Positions 1-13,400 of a stretch of DNA of 64,000 bases are shown in pieces. This DNA is from Burhinus oedicnemus. Lineage: Eukaryota; Chordata; Aves; Charadriiformes; Burhinidae. Under the pieces are notes generated by a model, which saw only the letters and a list, made by a program, of their open reading frames with translations, searched no databases and was not told the DNA's origin. Each line of letters begins with the position of its first letter. Position 1 is the first letter of the stretch. The translations under genes were made by a program, and so were the position numbers. Location of the stretch: the NCBI GenBank assembly GCA_008921705.1, contig VFFE01007583.1, forward strand, positions 1,121,287 through 1,185,286, given 5' to 3'.

Positions 1-3000
1 TGCCCTGTTACATCTGTGACTATGACTGTGAGTCTGCACAGATGCACTTAATTGTCTTCAGTGGGACTGGGGTTTATGGAGACTAATTGGCTCAGCAGGT
101 GAAATTGAGGCAATGCGATGATGTGTCAGAATTCATATATTCAGACAAACAAACCATACTCTCCTCACCTGTAGCTATGTTGGCTTTGGAGCACATACAG
201 GAGTCGAAAGCACTTCAATGAGTCAGTTTAGCAAAGATGATTCTGAATGTTCTTGGAAAGTAGGTATGCACAGTGAGTGGATGCTATCTTTACGTAGTAT
301 AATTGTCTTGCATGGAGACTGAAGGGTAGGCTTGCTGATGGAGAAAGTATAGCTAAATGTTGAGACTGCTGCAGCATTTGTACCTACACTGTGTTTGCAG
401 CTGCAGGCATGGGAGTGTGCAGCCTGCTGGCACTTCCAAGAGGGCAGTGGGTCCCATCCATTTAACACTAGGTACTCCGGGTCTTGGTGGTTGCATGTGT
501 GAATTGGATTAGTTAAGAGTGAAAGTATATGTGTTGTGTTGCTTGCTGTGACTGGAGAAGGGCAGGTAACGTGTTTGTGTTTCACTTGTTAAAATTAAAG
601 GTTCTTTTGGGTGGAGATCCAAGGTGGGTTTAGAATGAAGCCTAGATGGAAGGAATGTCTGGGAGCTTACCTTGATGAAGGCAGGAGGCTGATGTTTTTA
701 ACCTATTTTCATGAGGAAGACATTAATAAATGAAGGTTAAAATGAAGGTTTTCAGTAGAAAGCAAATTATCTCTTGCTGTTACAAAGTCTCCAAACTACT
801 ATATCTAGAAACATAAGCATAATCAAGTACTTGATATTTTTTTATGTTTGTTAATAAAGGAATTTCACTCAAGAATGTCCTTTTTCTGACCTCTCTTTTC
901 AAAGTCCTATCAGCTGGCTTGATGCAGAATCCATTTTACTGTAGCTCTCAGTGTTGCTATTTCTTGAAAGCTGTCGTTGTAGCAGGAAAGACGGTTCTGT
1001 ACTAGAGATGCTAGGACAATTGATGGTTGTAGAGATGAGAGGATGTGGCCTGCTAAAAGTGATTTCTGTAGTATAAGCAGAGTGGTATTTTGAGGGGAAA
1101 AAATAGAATAGGGACAGACAGTTCTTTGCCTCTTTTGAAAATGTTGTCTCACAAACACTCTGTTCACTCAAAAACACTCTGAAGACATCATAAGTGAAAT
1201 AATGATTCCTTTTTTTCTTTCCTCAGTTAAGTAATAAACTCTCAACTGAGAAGCTACATGGGAGCAGGGTCATGGGGTTTACCTGGTAGATCTGGCACCA
1301 GAAAGAGTAATCACTTTGTGACTGGGCCCACTAGATGAAAGAAACAATGGTAGGAGGACCCCTTCTCTATCAAAGTCCCGGTATGTCTGGAGTGGAAGGT
1401 ATTCCTCCTGCTCTGAGAAGCGGGCTAGCTAGATGGAAATGGAAAAGAAGGAACATGCTGGCTTGGGGTGAATAGGTCTTTGAGACATTGATGGTGAGAC
1501 TGACTTGGTAGCCTAATATTTAGGGCATTTACTTGGAAGAACAAAAATGAATGTCTAGTATGCGAGAGCTTGAGAGATCCCCTTGTTTAAATGGCATAGA
1601 TCAGAATCTGTAGAGCTGACTGACTCTTTCTGGTCTGATAATGAGTCATACTATTTCCTGTATTAAAGAAGAAGAGTTTTTGCCTACTAATTTTACAGAA
1701 TGCGTACAGGAAAACATATTTGCTGTGGTTAAGCTTCAGACTTGCTTTTATTGAGTCAGATGTCTGTAAATTAGCATAACATTTGTTTTAGACTATTGCT
1801 GATAATTTCTGTTTATTTTGTTATTGTAGCTGTCTCCTCCTAGGCTCTGCTGAAGATCACTTGTTTTCTTTTGCACTGAAACAGGAGAGTAGTGCTCAGG
1901 CAAGCACAGAGAGCAATTTGCTGAATCCCTTGCTAAAGTATCAGTACAGCTCACAGCTCCTGCTGCATGAAGGAAGAGCTCAGTCTTCCCTGGCAACCTG
2001 ACGCATTCCTGGTATTCTGTTTCAAGAGGGTTTCCAGATATTGTAGGAAGAGAACAGAAATTCTGGAAACACTGGGAGGAATGGTCTGAAAATTAAGGTT
2101 CAGATTTTAACTTAAATGGAAATTTGTCATGCAGAATGAATATGCCTGATGTTAGAGTCCTCTTGCGTGTATATACTCCTGAACTGGCGAGTCCAGTGTA
2201 GATGAATGATAAATGAGCGTAAGCATGTTGAATTTAGAGGTGAATTTAAACAGCATTGTGTGTATTACTGGGGGCATGTAAGTTTATATTCAGCAAAACT
2301 GTGATAGAGTTGTCTTATGTGAACCCTCAGCACTTGTCAATGTTTAACTTAGATGTTACTCTTGCATACTATACTCCCTCTAATTTTGTTTTGCTAAGCC
2401 TGAGTTAAAAGGAGTCTGAAGTGTGGGGTTTTTTATCTCTGATACTGTACACGTATGATACGTTTAAATTAACTAGTCTGCATATGGCTAACAGTTTAAC
2501 TATGAGGTTATAGACATACTTTGCATGTGTGAATAAATGTATTGGTAGATAGCTTTTGTGAAACTCAGTAGGATTGTTGTTACTGCGCTCTGTGCTTAAG
2601 CTGGTTTGTCAAACTGCACATTCAAGAATCTGGCTAAATGCCTGAGATTAAAGGATAATAGCATGTAGCTTGAATTTAGTGAGAGAAAATATCTTCATGT
2701 CTGTAGCTTCTCCCCGCCCCCCGACATCTGGTTGCTATTCCTAGAACTTTGGCTATTTGCTTCTTAAAGCAAGCAAGACTGAGGCAGGAAGCTTTTCTTT
2801 TGCAAGTGCATCCTTAATTAGTTCTTTGTCCTGAATCATTCATGGCCATTTGTTTAATGGCTACTTTGTAAAAGTGATTAGTTATTAGATAGACCTAGAA
2901 AACAGAAACAACTCTGGAAAAACCTTATTGAACAGACCTTTCGGTGCAAGAAGTGTTACTGAAGTTAGGCTGTGCAGCTGTTGGCCACCATACAGGCAAA

Positions 3001-4087
3001 CTGCTTAAAGTAGCTCGTACACAGAAGGTTGCTGAGGTGAGGGAATGTTTTGTAATTGGTCTGTGGCAGCCATGCATGAGTACCTCTCTCAAAGCACTGT
3101 TTAGCTGTGGAGAGTGATTGGTAGAGTGACTTTTCAAGGAACGTAGATTACAAAGATAGAGGGAAGTAAACATCAGGAGAGGGATTGTCTTCCACTTTGG
3201 GAGCTACTTTCATCCTGCTTCTGTAACCATGCAAATACTCCTAGAGTCTTCTGGCTGCAGCAGTAATGTCACTGTTCCCTCAATCCAGACTCAGTAAGTG
3301 GATGGGATTTGCAAATTGATTGCTAATTGTATTTTAAAAAGTTGCCTCTTTTCCCGAAGTTCTACCTCCTGCTTTTAAGAGAAGCAGAGAAAACCGTGAG
3401 TTTTGATTCTTTCTGTGCTGCATACATCTTTATTTATGCTAACTAGCTAAACCTGACACAGTCAAATGTATGTTATGACTATGATTTTATATCAATTACT
3501 GTTGAAAGAATGATGATACACAAGCTGTGTAGATAACACAAAACACGTTAGACTTTTCTGATATTCAAGAACTATAAAGCTGTATATTAATTGTTTTGTT
3601 GGTAGTATGACTGGTATACGTTGTACCCAAAATAGTCCTCTTGCAAAAGGGAAAGTTTATGTATCTGAAAGATACATAGGACTTTATCAAATTGACACTT
3701 TCTATGTGTGTATGTAAGTTGGAAGGAAAGAAAAATTATCAGTGATGACATATATACAAAACTCAAATCATCACCAGTTTTATTCTACTGTTACACACAG
3801 TTAAGATGGAGTGAACACATGATAATTTTAAAAAATTTAAAGAAAATTGTCCCACTAATTTGTATACTGAAGCAGCATACTTTGCTTAGATATGTCTATA
3901 TAGAACAAAGTTTAAGAGCTGAGCAGTACAAGGGACAGAAAATCTTTAACGTTGCTGAACAAAACTAAAAAGGTCTCATGAGATACAAATGAACAAAACA
4001 GTGAATACCAGAGGCTACTAGAAAGTGGTCTTGATGACACAGCCTCTGTGGACCATGAATGTCACTATCAAAAGCATCTATCTAGGC
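1..4087. other. Unannotated AT-rich DNA, no gene recognised
   Basis: No repeat family, RNA gene or plausible exon was recognised here. The longest open frame (complement of 223-585, 120 codons) has no recognisable domain and no splice or promoter context, so it is taken as chance. The base composition is AT-rich with few CpGs, as expected for avian intergenic or intronic DNA. Very old transposon remnants may be present but cannot be seen by eye. Confidence 0.5.
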
Positions 4088-4119
4088 TTTTTTTTCTTTC
4101 TTTTTTCCCCCCCCCCCCC
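4088..4119. repeat. Polypyrimidine tract ending in a 13-C run
   Basis: A T-rich stretch broken by single C bases runs directly into 13 consecutive C bases (4107-4119). It is an all-pyrimidine, strand-asymmetric tract. Such sites are length-variable and prone to sequencing and assembly error. Confidence 0.9.
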
Positions 4120-4804
4120 GTTCTCTTAACGGTTTTCAAGGGCGTGATTGTCAAATTTATGAAGTCATTGCCTGTAATAAGAGGTCATTGGATCCCATCC
4201 AAATGTTATATTGTATTTAGTAAGTGAGCAAGTAAGATTCTCACTTCTTGGACTTGATGGCTGTATGAATAACTGAAGAATGTTTCTGCAGTTAGCATGT
4301 ATTTTGCTTGATGCTATTTTGAAGATAGGCAATTGTAACTCTGAGACCTTACTCTTGTTATGCTATGGAACAGATGACCTGTGCGGTGTAGCAATTTAGG
4401 TACTGAGGGCAAACATAATACTTTTGGAGACTAAAAATACATGAAATTTGACTGGGATTGCAGTCTTGTCTTTCGGATTCAAATGAAACGTGGATTTTCA
4501 GAGATGAGTTGACAATCCTACCTATTTAAGTTGAGGGACGTCTTCCCTTCTCACATAGTGATGGTGAGGAATAAATTAAAAAAAAATTGATTAATTTTTT
4601 TATGAGAGAGCGAGCGCTCTGTATGCAATATTTTCAAGCTTTTCCTTGCAATTGGAAACTTTATACTGAAAGAAGAGTTGCTTACTTAACAGTTGGGCTC
4701 CAAAATCTGGAGCTTTCAAAAAATATACGTGTACCACCAAGTGTAGGCAGTGTTATGATAAAAGCAATGTAAAATCCACGATTAAATAATCCCTTTCTCT
4801 GCAG

Positions 4805-4903
4805 CTGTTATGCACTCAACCTCCTTCCTTTGAAGTTTATAAGGAAAATTTGAATGGTTTGGATGGACGCATGAGAGGAACTTATCATCCTGAGCAGGAC
4901 TGA
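4805..4903 (+). CDS. Weak candidate 3'-terminal coding exon, unidentified
   Basis: A good acceptor (CCCTTTCTCTGCAG ending at 4804) is followed by 32 sense codons and a TGA at 4901-4903. The peptide starts LLCTQPPSFEVYKENL and ends GTYHPEQD. Only the frame starting at the first exon base is open; the other two stop early. No AATAAA is seen in the next 250 bases, which weakens the terminal-exon reading. An open stretch of this length arises by chance fairly often. I do not recognise the peptide. A non-coding exon or a chance acceptor are equally possible. Confidence 0.15.
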   Translation: MLCTQPPSFEVYKENLNGLDGRMRGTYHPEQD

Positions 4904-7794
4904 GCCTTAGTCACAAAACACCTAATCCTTGCCCTGCCAGTTCTGTATGTTTTTGTTCTTTCAACTGAAATCAGACCAGTATTAATTTATTTTAGTCATT
5001 GCTTTTCTATCTGTACATCCATTTATTATTATGCAGACTTTAAATATTACATGTTTGAGTAGGCCCCTAGTTACTGTCTGCTATTGTTTGAGATGAGGTT
5101 GTCTTCTGGCCATGTGTTTTTTGTGCTGTCTGCAGCTTACAAAGCTGTGGCTAAAATAATTCTGCATTCTTCCAAGGTGTTTCACAGTCAGAGTAGTCAC
5201 ACATATCAGAGATGAGATACTAATTAATTTAGCAAGCGGCTGTTACTTTGAGATGGCAGTGAAATCACGTGTTCTTCTTCTGTCTCCTCCAAGCCATCCA
5301 GCTCTCCCCTGCTTCCACTAAGTGTTTAGAGCTAATATATAGTACTAGAGAGACACACTGACAAACTTGTCAACTGTAGAGTGGAAAGGAAGGATATCTC
5401 ATGTAGTGGACTTTAAAGAGTAGAAATGTGCAAGTTTCCCTTAGTTATGACTCATTACATGTAGTCTAAAGAACTCAAGATATGGAAACCTTCTAGAGTG
5501 TTTGTAGGAAGGTCATAGTGTGTATCCAGCAAGACGGTCGTGTTTGTTACAAGCTTAGCTAAGAGCTTGAGACAGTCAAAGATGCCAATATTGTAAAGAG
5601 CTTACTATAAGCGAATGCTGAGTTCATACAAAACTGTTCTGGCATTTACTACTAATGGCTAATTTTGGCAATGTTCTGCATGGGCAGAGAGGTTTTACTT
5701 TTTGTACATTTTTCAAGACTGCTAATCAAGAAGTGTGTATTTCTGACATAGAGAGATTTTAAGTTCAGTTTAAGGTAATGGTAGTGGTTATAACAAATCA
5801 ATTCTGCGTGGGACTTTTTTTTCTTTACTGTCCCATAAAAGCATTCACAGATTGATAAGACACTCCTTCTTCAGATGCCCTTTTATTTAAAATGGTATTG
5901 GCTTAATTGTGACAGTAACTAGCAAGATAGCTGTTTCCTTTACCGCTTAATGACACTTTAGAGTGAGGCCACCCTGAATGAAGGTGCCTGTGCTAGATTT
6001 ACAGAAGCTTGCAGAACAAAAGGAGCTGATGGACTGGTTCAGCTGGAGAAGGAAATTAGGCAGAATATGACAAGTGAATGGGATACAGTGGATGAGCTGA
6101 CAAGCAGTTAGGGATATCTAGTGCTACACAAAGGTTTGAGGTGGTTTAGTGATCGAGATATATTAAAGTCAACAAATGCTTTAAGAAATCGAGGGAGAAT
6201 TCTGGGAGACTCAAATAATTTCAATACCTGCTTTTAATACAATATAGACTGCTTCAACATGGCTGTAGTTAGCCCTTGTTGGGCTTTTTGCCTTCTGTTT
6301 TTTGTTTTGTGAAGTCACTGAAAGGTACCTGTGTATTCTGAAGGAGTTGCAAGCCTTTCAGTCCTCCTCAGGAGATTTTTTTTTTTTCTGTAGGTTTGGC
6401 ATTTCTGTACCTGTATGTATGAAGGAGGGAAGGAGGTAGTGCATTATAAAGGTCTGTACCCTGAGCTGGAGATGTCCCTATTCTGCACACCTTGGCTGGC
6501 TCCTGCGTCTAACCCATTGGTCTAGCAATGGTCTGTGTTGCAGTTACATTTGGGGGAACCCTGCAAGGGACAGTCCTCCCAGCAGGAACAGACTGGCTTG
6601 AGGAGTATCAGAGAAATCAGTGAATAGGGAGAAAAGGGCTGTAAGGAACAGGGAGAGTTTGGAGCCCCATTGATATCTGCCAGTTTTTCCCAGGTTGTGT
6701 TTTACTCTGGGATAATCGCATGCAGCTTATCTTAAAAGAAACCAGATCGAGCTCGGGTGTTCTTTTAAATTATGGAAACTCTTGCCAAACTACATATAAG
6801 TTCATAAGATGTTTTGCCAAAGGTGTTTTTCATGGCTGACTTTACACTCTGAAGCTGATGTATGACTGCAGTATCGGTGCATGGAGACTTTTTGACCCCT
6901 TTTGCTGCCCTTGATGACTTTGTGGAATCAAGTTAAGGTGTTAGCTTCAAAAGTGTGATGGCACACCACCCTTCCCTCCCTCCCCCCCCTTTACTTATTT
7001 CTAGCTTGTGCATAAATCACGTCTTTCCATATTGAGGCAGCTCAGGGGTTGCAGTGCAGTAATTATCACTCTCTGTTTTCTCTGTCACTCTGCAGCTTGC
7101 ATTTGATAAAATTGATGTGATCTGGTTTTTGTTATATCAGAGGCTTCCACAGGATTCATAGAGTTCAAATATATGGTAGAGAGTTATGTTAGGCTGCTGA
7201 TAGCCAGCCCTTGTGGCAAAGTGGTAATTCCCTTTAATTCAACTTAGTGTTAATTGCTTCAGAAGAGTCTGCTGGATATTGCTTGTGTCACCTTCATGTT
7301 GTCCTAGCTTGGCTAGAGGAACTCCTGCTATAATTTACGTTGAGGTTCTTAAGACAACTTGTTACTTTGGAATAATTTCAGGAAACAGCTGTGTGGAGCT
7401 GCCCAGATTTTTTGGGGATTGCAAACTGCTGCTTTCCCCAGGATTAACCCTCCCCAACCTTTGAGGTGAGAAAGGTGGAAAGTACCTGGTGTGTGTTTCC
7501 AGCAGTGCCCAGCCCAGAAGTCTACGTTGGTTGTTTATGGTCCTGTCAGCAGCATAAATGGTAACATAGTTTAATTAATTTCACCTCCTTGGGCCTTGGT
7601 TCTCCATGTTTTAAATAGGAGTGACTAATGCTGCCTCTTTTGTAAGGTGTTTCCAGGCCTGCTGATGGCAGGTGTTGTGGAAGAGCTATGTGCAGCTCAT
7701 ATCCCCGTCAAACATGAAGTAGGTATATTAGGTAATATATTGTCATTCCTCTTTAATAAATACTATATGGCATCTTGTTTGGAGAGAAATGGAG
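4904..7794. other. Unannotated AT-rich DNA
   Basis: No gene or repeat family was recognised. A short C-rich pyrimidine run lies at 6971-6992. Small open frames here (for example 7279-7464 and 7647-7898) lack splice, promoter or domain support. Confidence 0.5.
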
Positions 7795-8719
7795 TAGTGG
7801 TCTCCAAAGTGAGGTGTGCGCAAAATATTGGAACTTCTATTTATGTTTATTTTTTTAGATTAAAAAAAAAGAAAAAATTAAGCTTTACTAATATTTAATA
7901 TACAGCTTGACACTGGTGCCCTCACTTGGTCCCTGTGTTGGGTGGTCACATGTAAGGTGTGGTACACAAGGTATCCTGAGGGAAGAGTGGGTTCTCCACA
8001 ACGTGGAGAGGTTGACAGTGGCACCTTCACTCATTCATTTAAGCATATTGTGATGTATTGCAGTTTGTGTGTGACCAGTTAAGTGGATTTAAAGATTATA
8101 TTATCTGTTTTTAACTAAACTAACCCTCACAAAATGGGCAACTGTGTTAAAAACATTCCTGCAAAGAAACTGTGGATTGAGTATAATACTAAGAATGTGA
8201 GCACAAGTGAACAAGAAAATGGCAGACCTGACATTTCTCCTGCTCCCAGTAGAAGCTCTTTGTCAGCCACATGAGGTAAAGAACAATGATGTCCTAATCA
8301 GATCTGACAAGAACTTGGCCAAAAAAAATTTGAAATTATCAGTATCGAAATAAACTGAACTTAGCGATGAAGCAATTCGAAGGTTTGGTTCAAAGTGTTA
8401 AACCATGATTGTCAAAAATAATAGAGCATATTTGATCACATAACTCTCCTTAAAAAAAATTAAATTAAAAAAAATAATTATTTTGGGGGGAGAGCAATTT
8501 TTTATACCATTCATAAGTAAAATGAAAATTAAAAATACTGGTTTTCATCTTTCTTTCATCCTTTTTATTTTTTTGTGTATGTTGTAAAATGTACATAATA
8601 TATTAGTACAGTAATACATGTATGTAACTTTTAAATAAATAAATAAGCATATATTGGAGGTGTATGCTCAAATTTTTTTACTGATAGGAGTACAAGATCC
8701 AAATGTTTGGAGACCGCTG
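7795..8719. mobile_element. hAT-superfamily DNA transposon (Charlie-like), probably non-autonomous
   Basis: The two ends are terminal inverted repeats. The left end reads TAGTGGTCTCCAAAG from 7795, and the right end on the opposite strand reads CAGCGGTCTCCAAAC from 8719. They match at 12 of the first 14 bases. CAGNGGTCTCCAAA is a typical hAT/Charlie terminus. The flanking 8-mers are AAATGGAG (7787-7794) and ATCTGGAG (8720-8727), matching at 6 of 8 positions. An 8-bp duplication is diagnostic for hAT, and the right copy resembles the family's preferred TCTAGA-like target. The element is about 925 bp, its inside is very AT-rich (8452-8660), and I see no open transposase frame. It is therefore either a deletion derivative or a decayed copy. 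Orientation cannot be set from the ends alone. Confidence 0.72.
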
Positions 8720-10419
8720 ATCTGGAGAATAGACACTTAAACAGTAAATATCAGATCAGATCATTTGCCTTCGTTCATTTGATGTCTTACAACACTGTAG
8801 ACTGTTGGTGTTGTGGAGGAATTGAAATTTTCCTGTGGTTGACCAGTTTGTTTCGCATGGGATGTTTCAGAGTTGAATCAGTTCTGTCATGTACAGAACA
8901 TGGTGTCCTGTGAGGCTGTGATTACTTTGAGGCACATATTGTGCAGTGTTTGAGTAATGGATTCGGCTAAAGAGCCTATGGATTAACTGCTGGTATTTTG
9001 TTGAGTTCATTAATGTCCTTTTTTAGGTTTTAGCTTTTCAAAGTTAATGGCTTTGACTGGAGTGATTAACACCAACCTTGGTGCCTGTGGCAAGGTTAAA
9101 ATGACATAAAATGTTTCGGAACACAAACTTTGTCATGGTCCTCATTATGTGAAATGCCACCGTATAAGTCGGCCAAGGACACCTTGATTAGTCTGTAATG
9201 TCCTTCTATTAACAGTTTCGTTTTTCCCCCAATGATAGATATTTATTAATACAAGGTATATAATGAAGATTTATTCCTTCTAGAGAGCTATATACGTGCT
9301 CATGTATTTCTGATTATATAGCAATTTTTGAACCAGTGGTAAAGACTAATGACCTGAGGAAAAGCATGTGGAGGTTCAAAACTTTACCAATTCTGAATGT
9401 ATAACATGGCGCTTTTTTGTTGATTCTACGTGAATGAATGTATAATTGTGTATTTAAATGTGAATATCAAACACTACTCTGTGATAATGAGTTAGCACAT
9501 TATATTTTGAGTGTTGCACAGAGAAATGCAATCAATGACATTTCACATGCATTTCAGCTAACATCCTTGTTTTTATAGTCTTATTTCTGTCTTTTTTTCT
9601 CTATGAAAGTTTAATGCTATTTTTGTGTGCATGAAGTAAATCTAAACCCACATTTATTAAGGACATAACTTTGCATGCACCCAGACTAATTCTAAAATTT
9701 GAACTCTAAGTGTACAAGTTAAGGCCTGAGATACTACATTTCCTTGATGCAATTATAATTTCTGGGCAATGAAATGCCTTTACTATGAATAATAACAATG
9801 AGAATAGAAAATACTGTATTTAGTGATTTTTTTTTTTTTTCTTCAATGCTTTTTCTCATAGTTTCCATCATACTTGGTATGCTCTATTCAGAGGAAGTGG
9901 GAATGTGGGCATAACTCATGTTTATATCCATAGATAACCAAAACTTCAAAAGGAGCTTGCTCTAATTAGCATGAACTGAAATTGGGGTAACAGGCTGAGA
10001 CAGAATTATGCAAAAACTGTTCTGTACATCAAGTTTTCCATCTTTTTTCCTCTGTAGGTGAAAGACTTTGTGTAACCTCTGGAGTTACTTTTCCTTATTT
10101 GGAGTTTCATCTTTGTGTGGTCTTTTTTTGTTCATTTTTCCTCTGGCTCACTGTAAAGGCAGCCCCTTACCACTTGGTTAGTTATAAATCTGGAATGCCT
10201 TTTGCTGTATCACCTTTGTCTGTACCTGTGCACCCTTTTTCTGTGAATAGACAATTACTTTGCCCTGCAAAGCAACTGTAACGATCATACAGACCAAGCC
10301 CCACCCCCTGCACTGATGAAAAACACTGTGCTGGGTGCTGAGCACAAACAGAACCTCTAGGATGGGCTGTATCCATTTCTTCCATGCAGGTGACCTGTGT
10401 AACGCTAATCTCCAATGAT

Positions 10420-10457
10420 GGGGGGCGGGTGGTGGTGGCGGGGGAGTGTGTGTGTGT
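10420..10457 (+). repeat. G-rich tract followed by a short (GT)n
   Basis: The run contains blocks of six, three and five G separated by C or TGG-type spacers, and passes directly into (GT)6. Together these could support a weak quadruplex or alternative helix on the plus strand, but four well-separated G3 blocks are not present, so a classical quadruplex motif is not met. Confidence 0.8.
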
Positions 10458-13400
10458 AGAGAATGTTGCATTGCTGGACTCACTCAGGTTGTCCTAGAAA
10501 GAGTTCAGGTCTTTTTATGAAAGTAGAAGGAACACTAGAGGAAAAATTGTTACTGTAGTTTACTTGCATATCGTGGAGGTAACTGGGTGGCACTGCTGAT
10601 TCTGTGTTCTAGAAAATGCACTGCCAAAAGCTTCATAAAGATCTACTGGGGAGTGGAAGGAGAGTGGGAATGAGTCCTAAAGGATGTAATGCAACAGAAA
10701 CCTGGAAGGTTATTTACTTGCTACTCAAACAGTGATTATGTCAAACTCCGAGGAAGTTTTTCTACCTTCTTGTTACAAAAGCCAGTGTTTCCAGATTTTT
10801 AAAAATAGTTGTGCATTTTTTAAAGCTCTAGTGCAGTTTAATTTTTTTTTTTTTCTGTTGTATGGAAGAAGTTGTATCCATTCTTTATTTCAAGACTCAT
10901 TCTTACCTCATAATAGCTTAGTTTTATTAAGAAAGTTTGGGTCTACCCTCTTGTGGGGTAATTTTCCAACATCTTATTTACACTTGTATGTTTTCTTCTG
11001 TTTTGCTTCAATACCTGAAAACCCATCTACTTCAAATGTAATTGCAATTCTGAGAGGGGTTTTTCCTAGTTTTGTTGCATTAAATATTTATATCTAATAA
11101 AGGGAAATAGTGGAAGAAACAGACAAAGCCGGGATCAGTTATTGTTACCAAGTTGTACCCTGGAGATGCAATGAATGAGTCAGATGTTTAATATGAAAGC
11201 GTGATCAATTTCATTTCTGCATCCTTAGAATCTGTGTGTAATCATGTAATTTATCAGTAGTTAGCATAAAGTGACAGTGACGACAATGTATTTGTTACAA
11301 ACAGATTTTAATTTACAGGTAAATGTTAAAATATTGAATGTTGAGGGAGGAAATTAAACTCTCTTTTCCATCTGCTCCTGTGAATTCCCACAGCTATCTT
11401 GGGAGTGCAAAAGCATGAACATAAATTATGAGTAAAATGTGTTTATTATTTAAGTAACATGTAGTGCTCAGCTTTTAAGGGAGAGGAGAGTATCTGATTT
11501 TGCTTTTCAATTTAAAATTCAGTTTTTAAAAGCATTGAGATTTAACTTTAGGTTTAAAAGCAAAACAAATCTAGGGCCTGTCCTGTATTTCATTCTAATC
11601 TTATGACCCCTAGTTTTTATTCAGAATGAAGTGCCACTGAACTATAATACTGAGTCCTTCACTCTTACTGTTTCTCCCAGCTTTATTTTCTCCCATTCCT
11701 TCTCCTGTTCTACAGTAACTAGGTGTGTCTTTTTAAGTCGTTTGAGCTGAAGCAGCAGAATAAGTGCAGATTATCTTTCCTTTCTTAGGCTCCAGTCTGC
11801 TGGTGTGATTCTTGGACTGAAATAATACCAAAATTGAAATGAGAGCAGAAGTGGTACCTCGTGAAGAAAATTAAGTTTGGTTTTCTATGGCTTCTGGTTT
11901 AGCGAAACAGAGCTTCCCCAGTAATGGCAAAGCAACATAAAAATTGGGCAGGAAACCATCTTGACATGGATTTTTGGGGGTCTAGTCCCACATTCCATTG
12001 TCTTTCTGTCTTGCCTGGTCAAACGGGAGTAGGTTCAGCCTCAAGGATTAATGTTCCAGAGTTTGTGATGATTTCCATTCTCTGAAACTCTCTTCAGCAG
12101 TCAAGATTCCAGGCTGCTTCTTGAGCAGCTTTTTGATTAGGCTTTCTCTGAAGAGCTAGCTAAGTATTACATATAAATAAAGAATGCCTGAATCGAGCAA
12201 CAAGTCTGATTTTTGGGTAGCTGTGGACAACTTCATGTATCAAGCCTTTCAATTGACCCTGATTAGCTGCAAAGGAAAATTCCTCTGCCAACTAGATGTC
12301 AGATTTCTGCCTGTAGTACCTTCCTCCTGCTCTGATGACACAGTTTGAGCATTGTTGTAACTGAGTGGTTGTAAGCAGTATCTTTGCTGTAGTTCTTTAC
12401 TTTATCTTTGGTGTATGGAAAAGCATCATATGAACTATAGCTAAATGAGAAAAAGAAATCAGTGTATGTTTTTGCATTTTCAGGGGTTTTAAATTTTTAA
12501 CATATGTAAGTGTAGCGCATGAATAGTCTAGACCAACTTCTGTGAAAATGGTCTTGCAGAGTAGTGAGAATATGTTTCTGGACTGTCATGGTTCATAGAA
12601 GTTTTGTGGCTGATGAATTCCACAATACATAAACACCACATACTTTGTATTTCCTGCTGTGGATGGAGAAACTTCCTGAGCGCTCTGAGGTACATAGGGG
12701 TAAATAATTTATTGGCTCTTCTCACTTCTGAGCTTTTTATGCAAAGGACCAAAATATTTCTTGCAGTATTAAAAAAAAACAACAGACTTTTTCCTAAGTT
12801 CGCGTTATTCAAGTGTCTGGGAAATGCTGTTTGCTCCGTCACGGGGCGGGGGGAAGTAGAAATAAAACACTATTTAGTTTCAGTGCAGTTGAGGAAACTT
12901 GAAAGACAGGTTTTCGTGTATAAATGTCATTATAAGAAGCATCTCTCCTATAGTGTAAATTAGCTTTTAATAGCAAGTCAGGCTAAGTGCTGTGACTTGG
13001 AAGTATCCTTCTGTCCTTCACGTCTTCTAAAGGATCTTATCCTAAGTTGAATCATGTGATACTGTAGCTTTACTAACATCACAGTTCTGACCAATACGAT
13101 TGTACACGCTTCTTCTTGTCTACACCACAACAGATTCATTTGAAATCTCCACCTGTTTATATTTAAGAATCCTGCCAAGAAAAATGGATTGCAAGCAGCA
13201 ACAGTGACTACATTTAAAAGCTGAATAATGGCTTGTTTGCAGAGCACTCAGTTTTATATCTTTTGAAAACCTTCTATTTTAACCTTTGTTTTCTACTCAA
13301 CTTGAAAGACAGTAAAAGTAGAACTGTACCAGAGAATATAGGGAAATGGGGACGATTGAAAGTGTGGCACTAGGAGAGTCTAATCTGTTTAGAAAACCTC

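Noticed and set aside
10420..10457. Possible G-quadruplex
   Set aside because: Only three G blocks of at least three are present with TGG-type spacers, so the usual four-run motif is not satisfied.
10732..11097. 121-codon plus-strand open frame rich in Phe and Leu
   Set aside because: The hydrophobic composition comes from T-rich DNA. No motif, no acceptor or donor, and no conserved pattern recognised.
12604..12963. 119-codon plus-strand frame with an overlapping minus-strand frame
   Set aside because: Both strands are open over the same stretch, which is typical of stop-poor chance sequence. No domain recognised.
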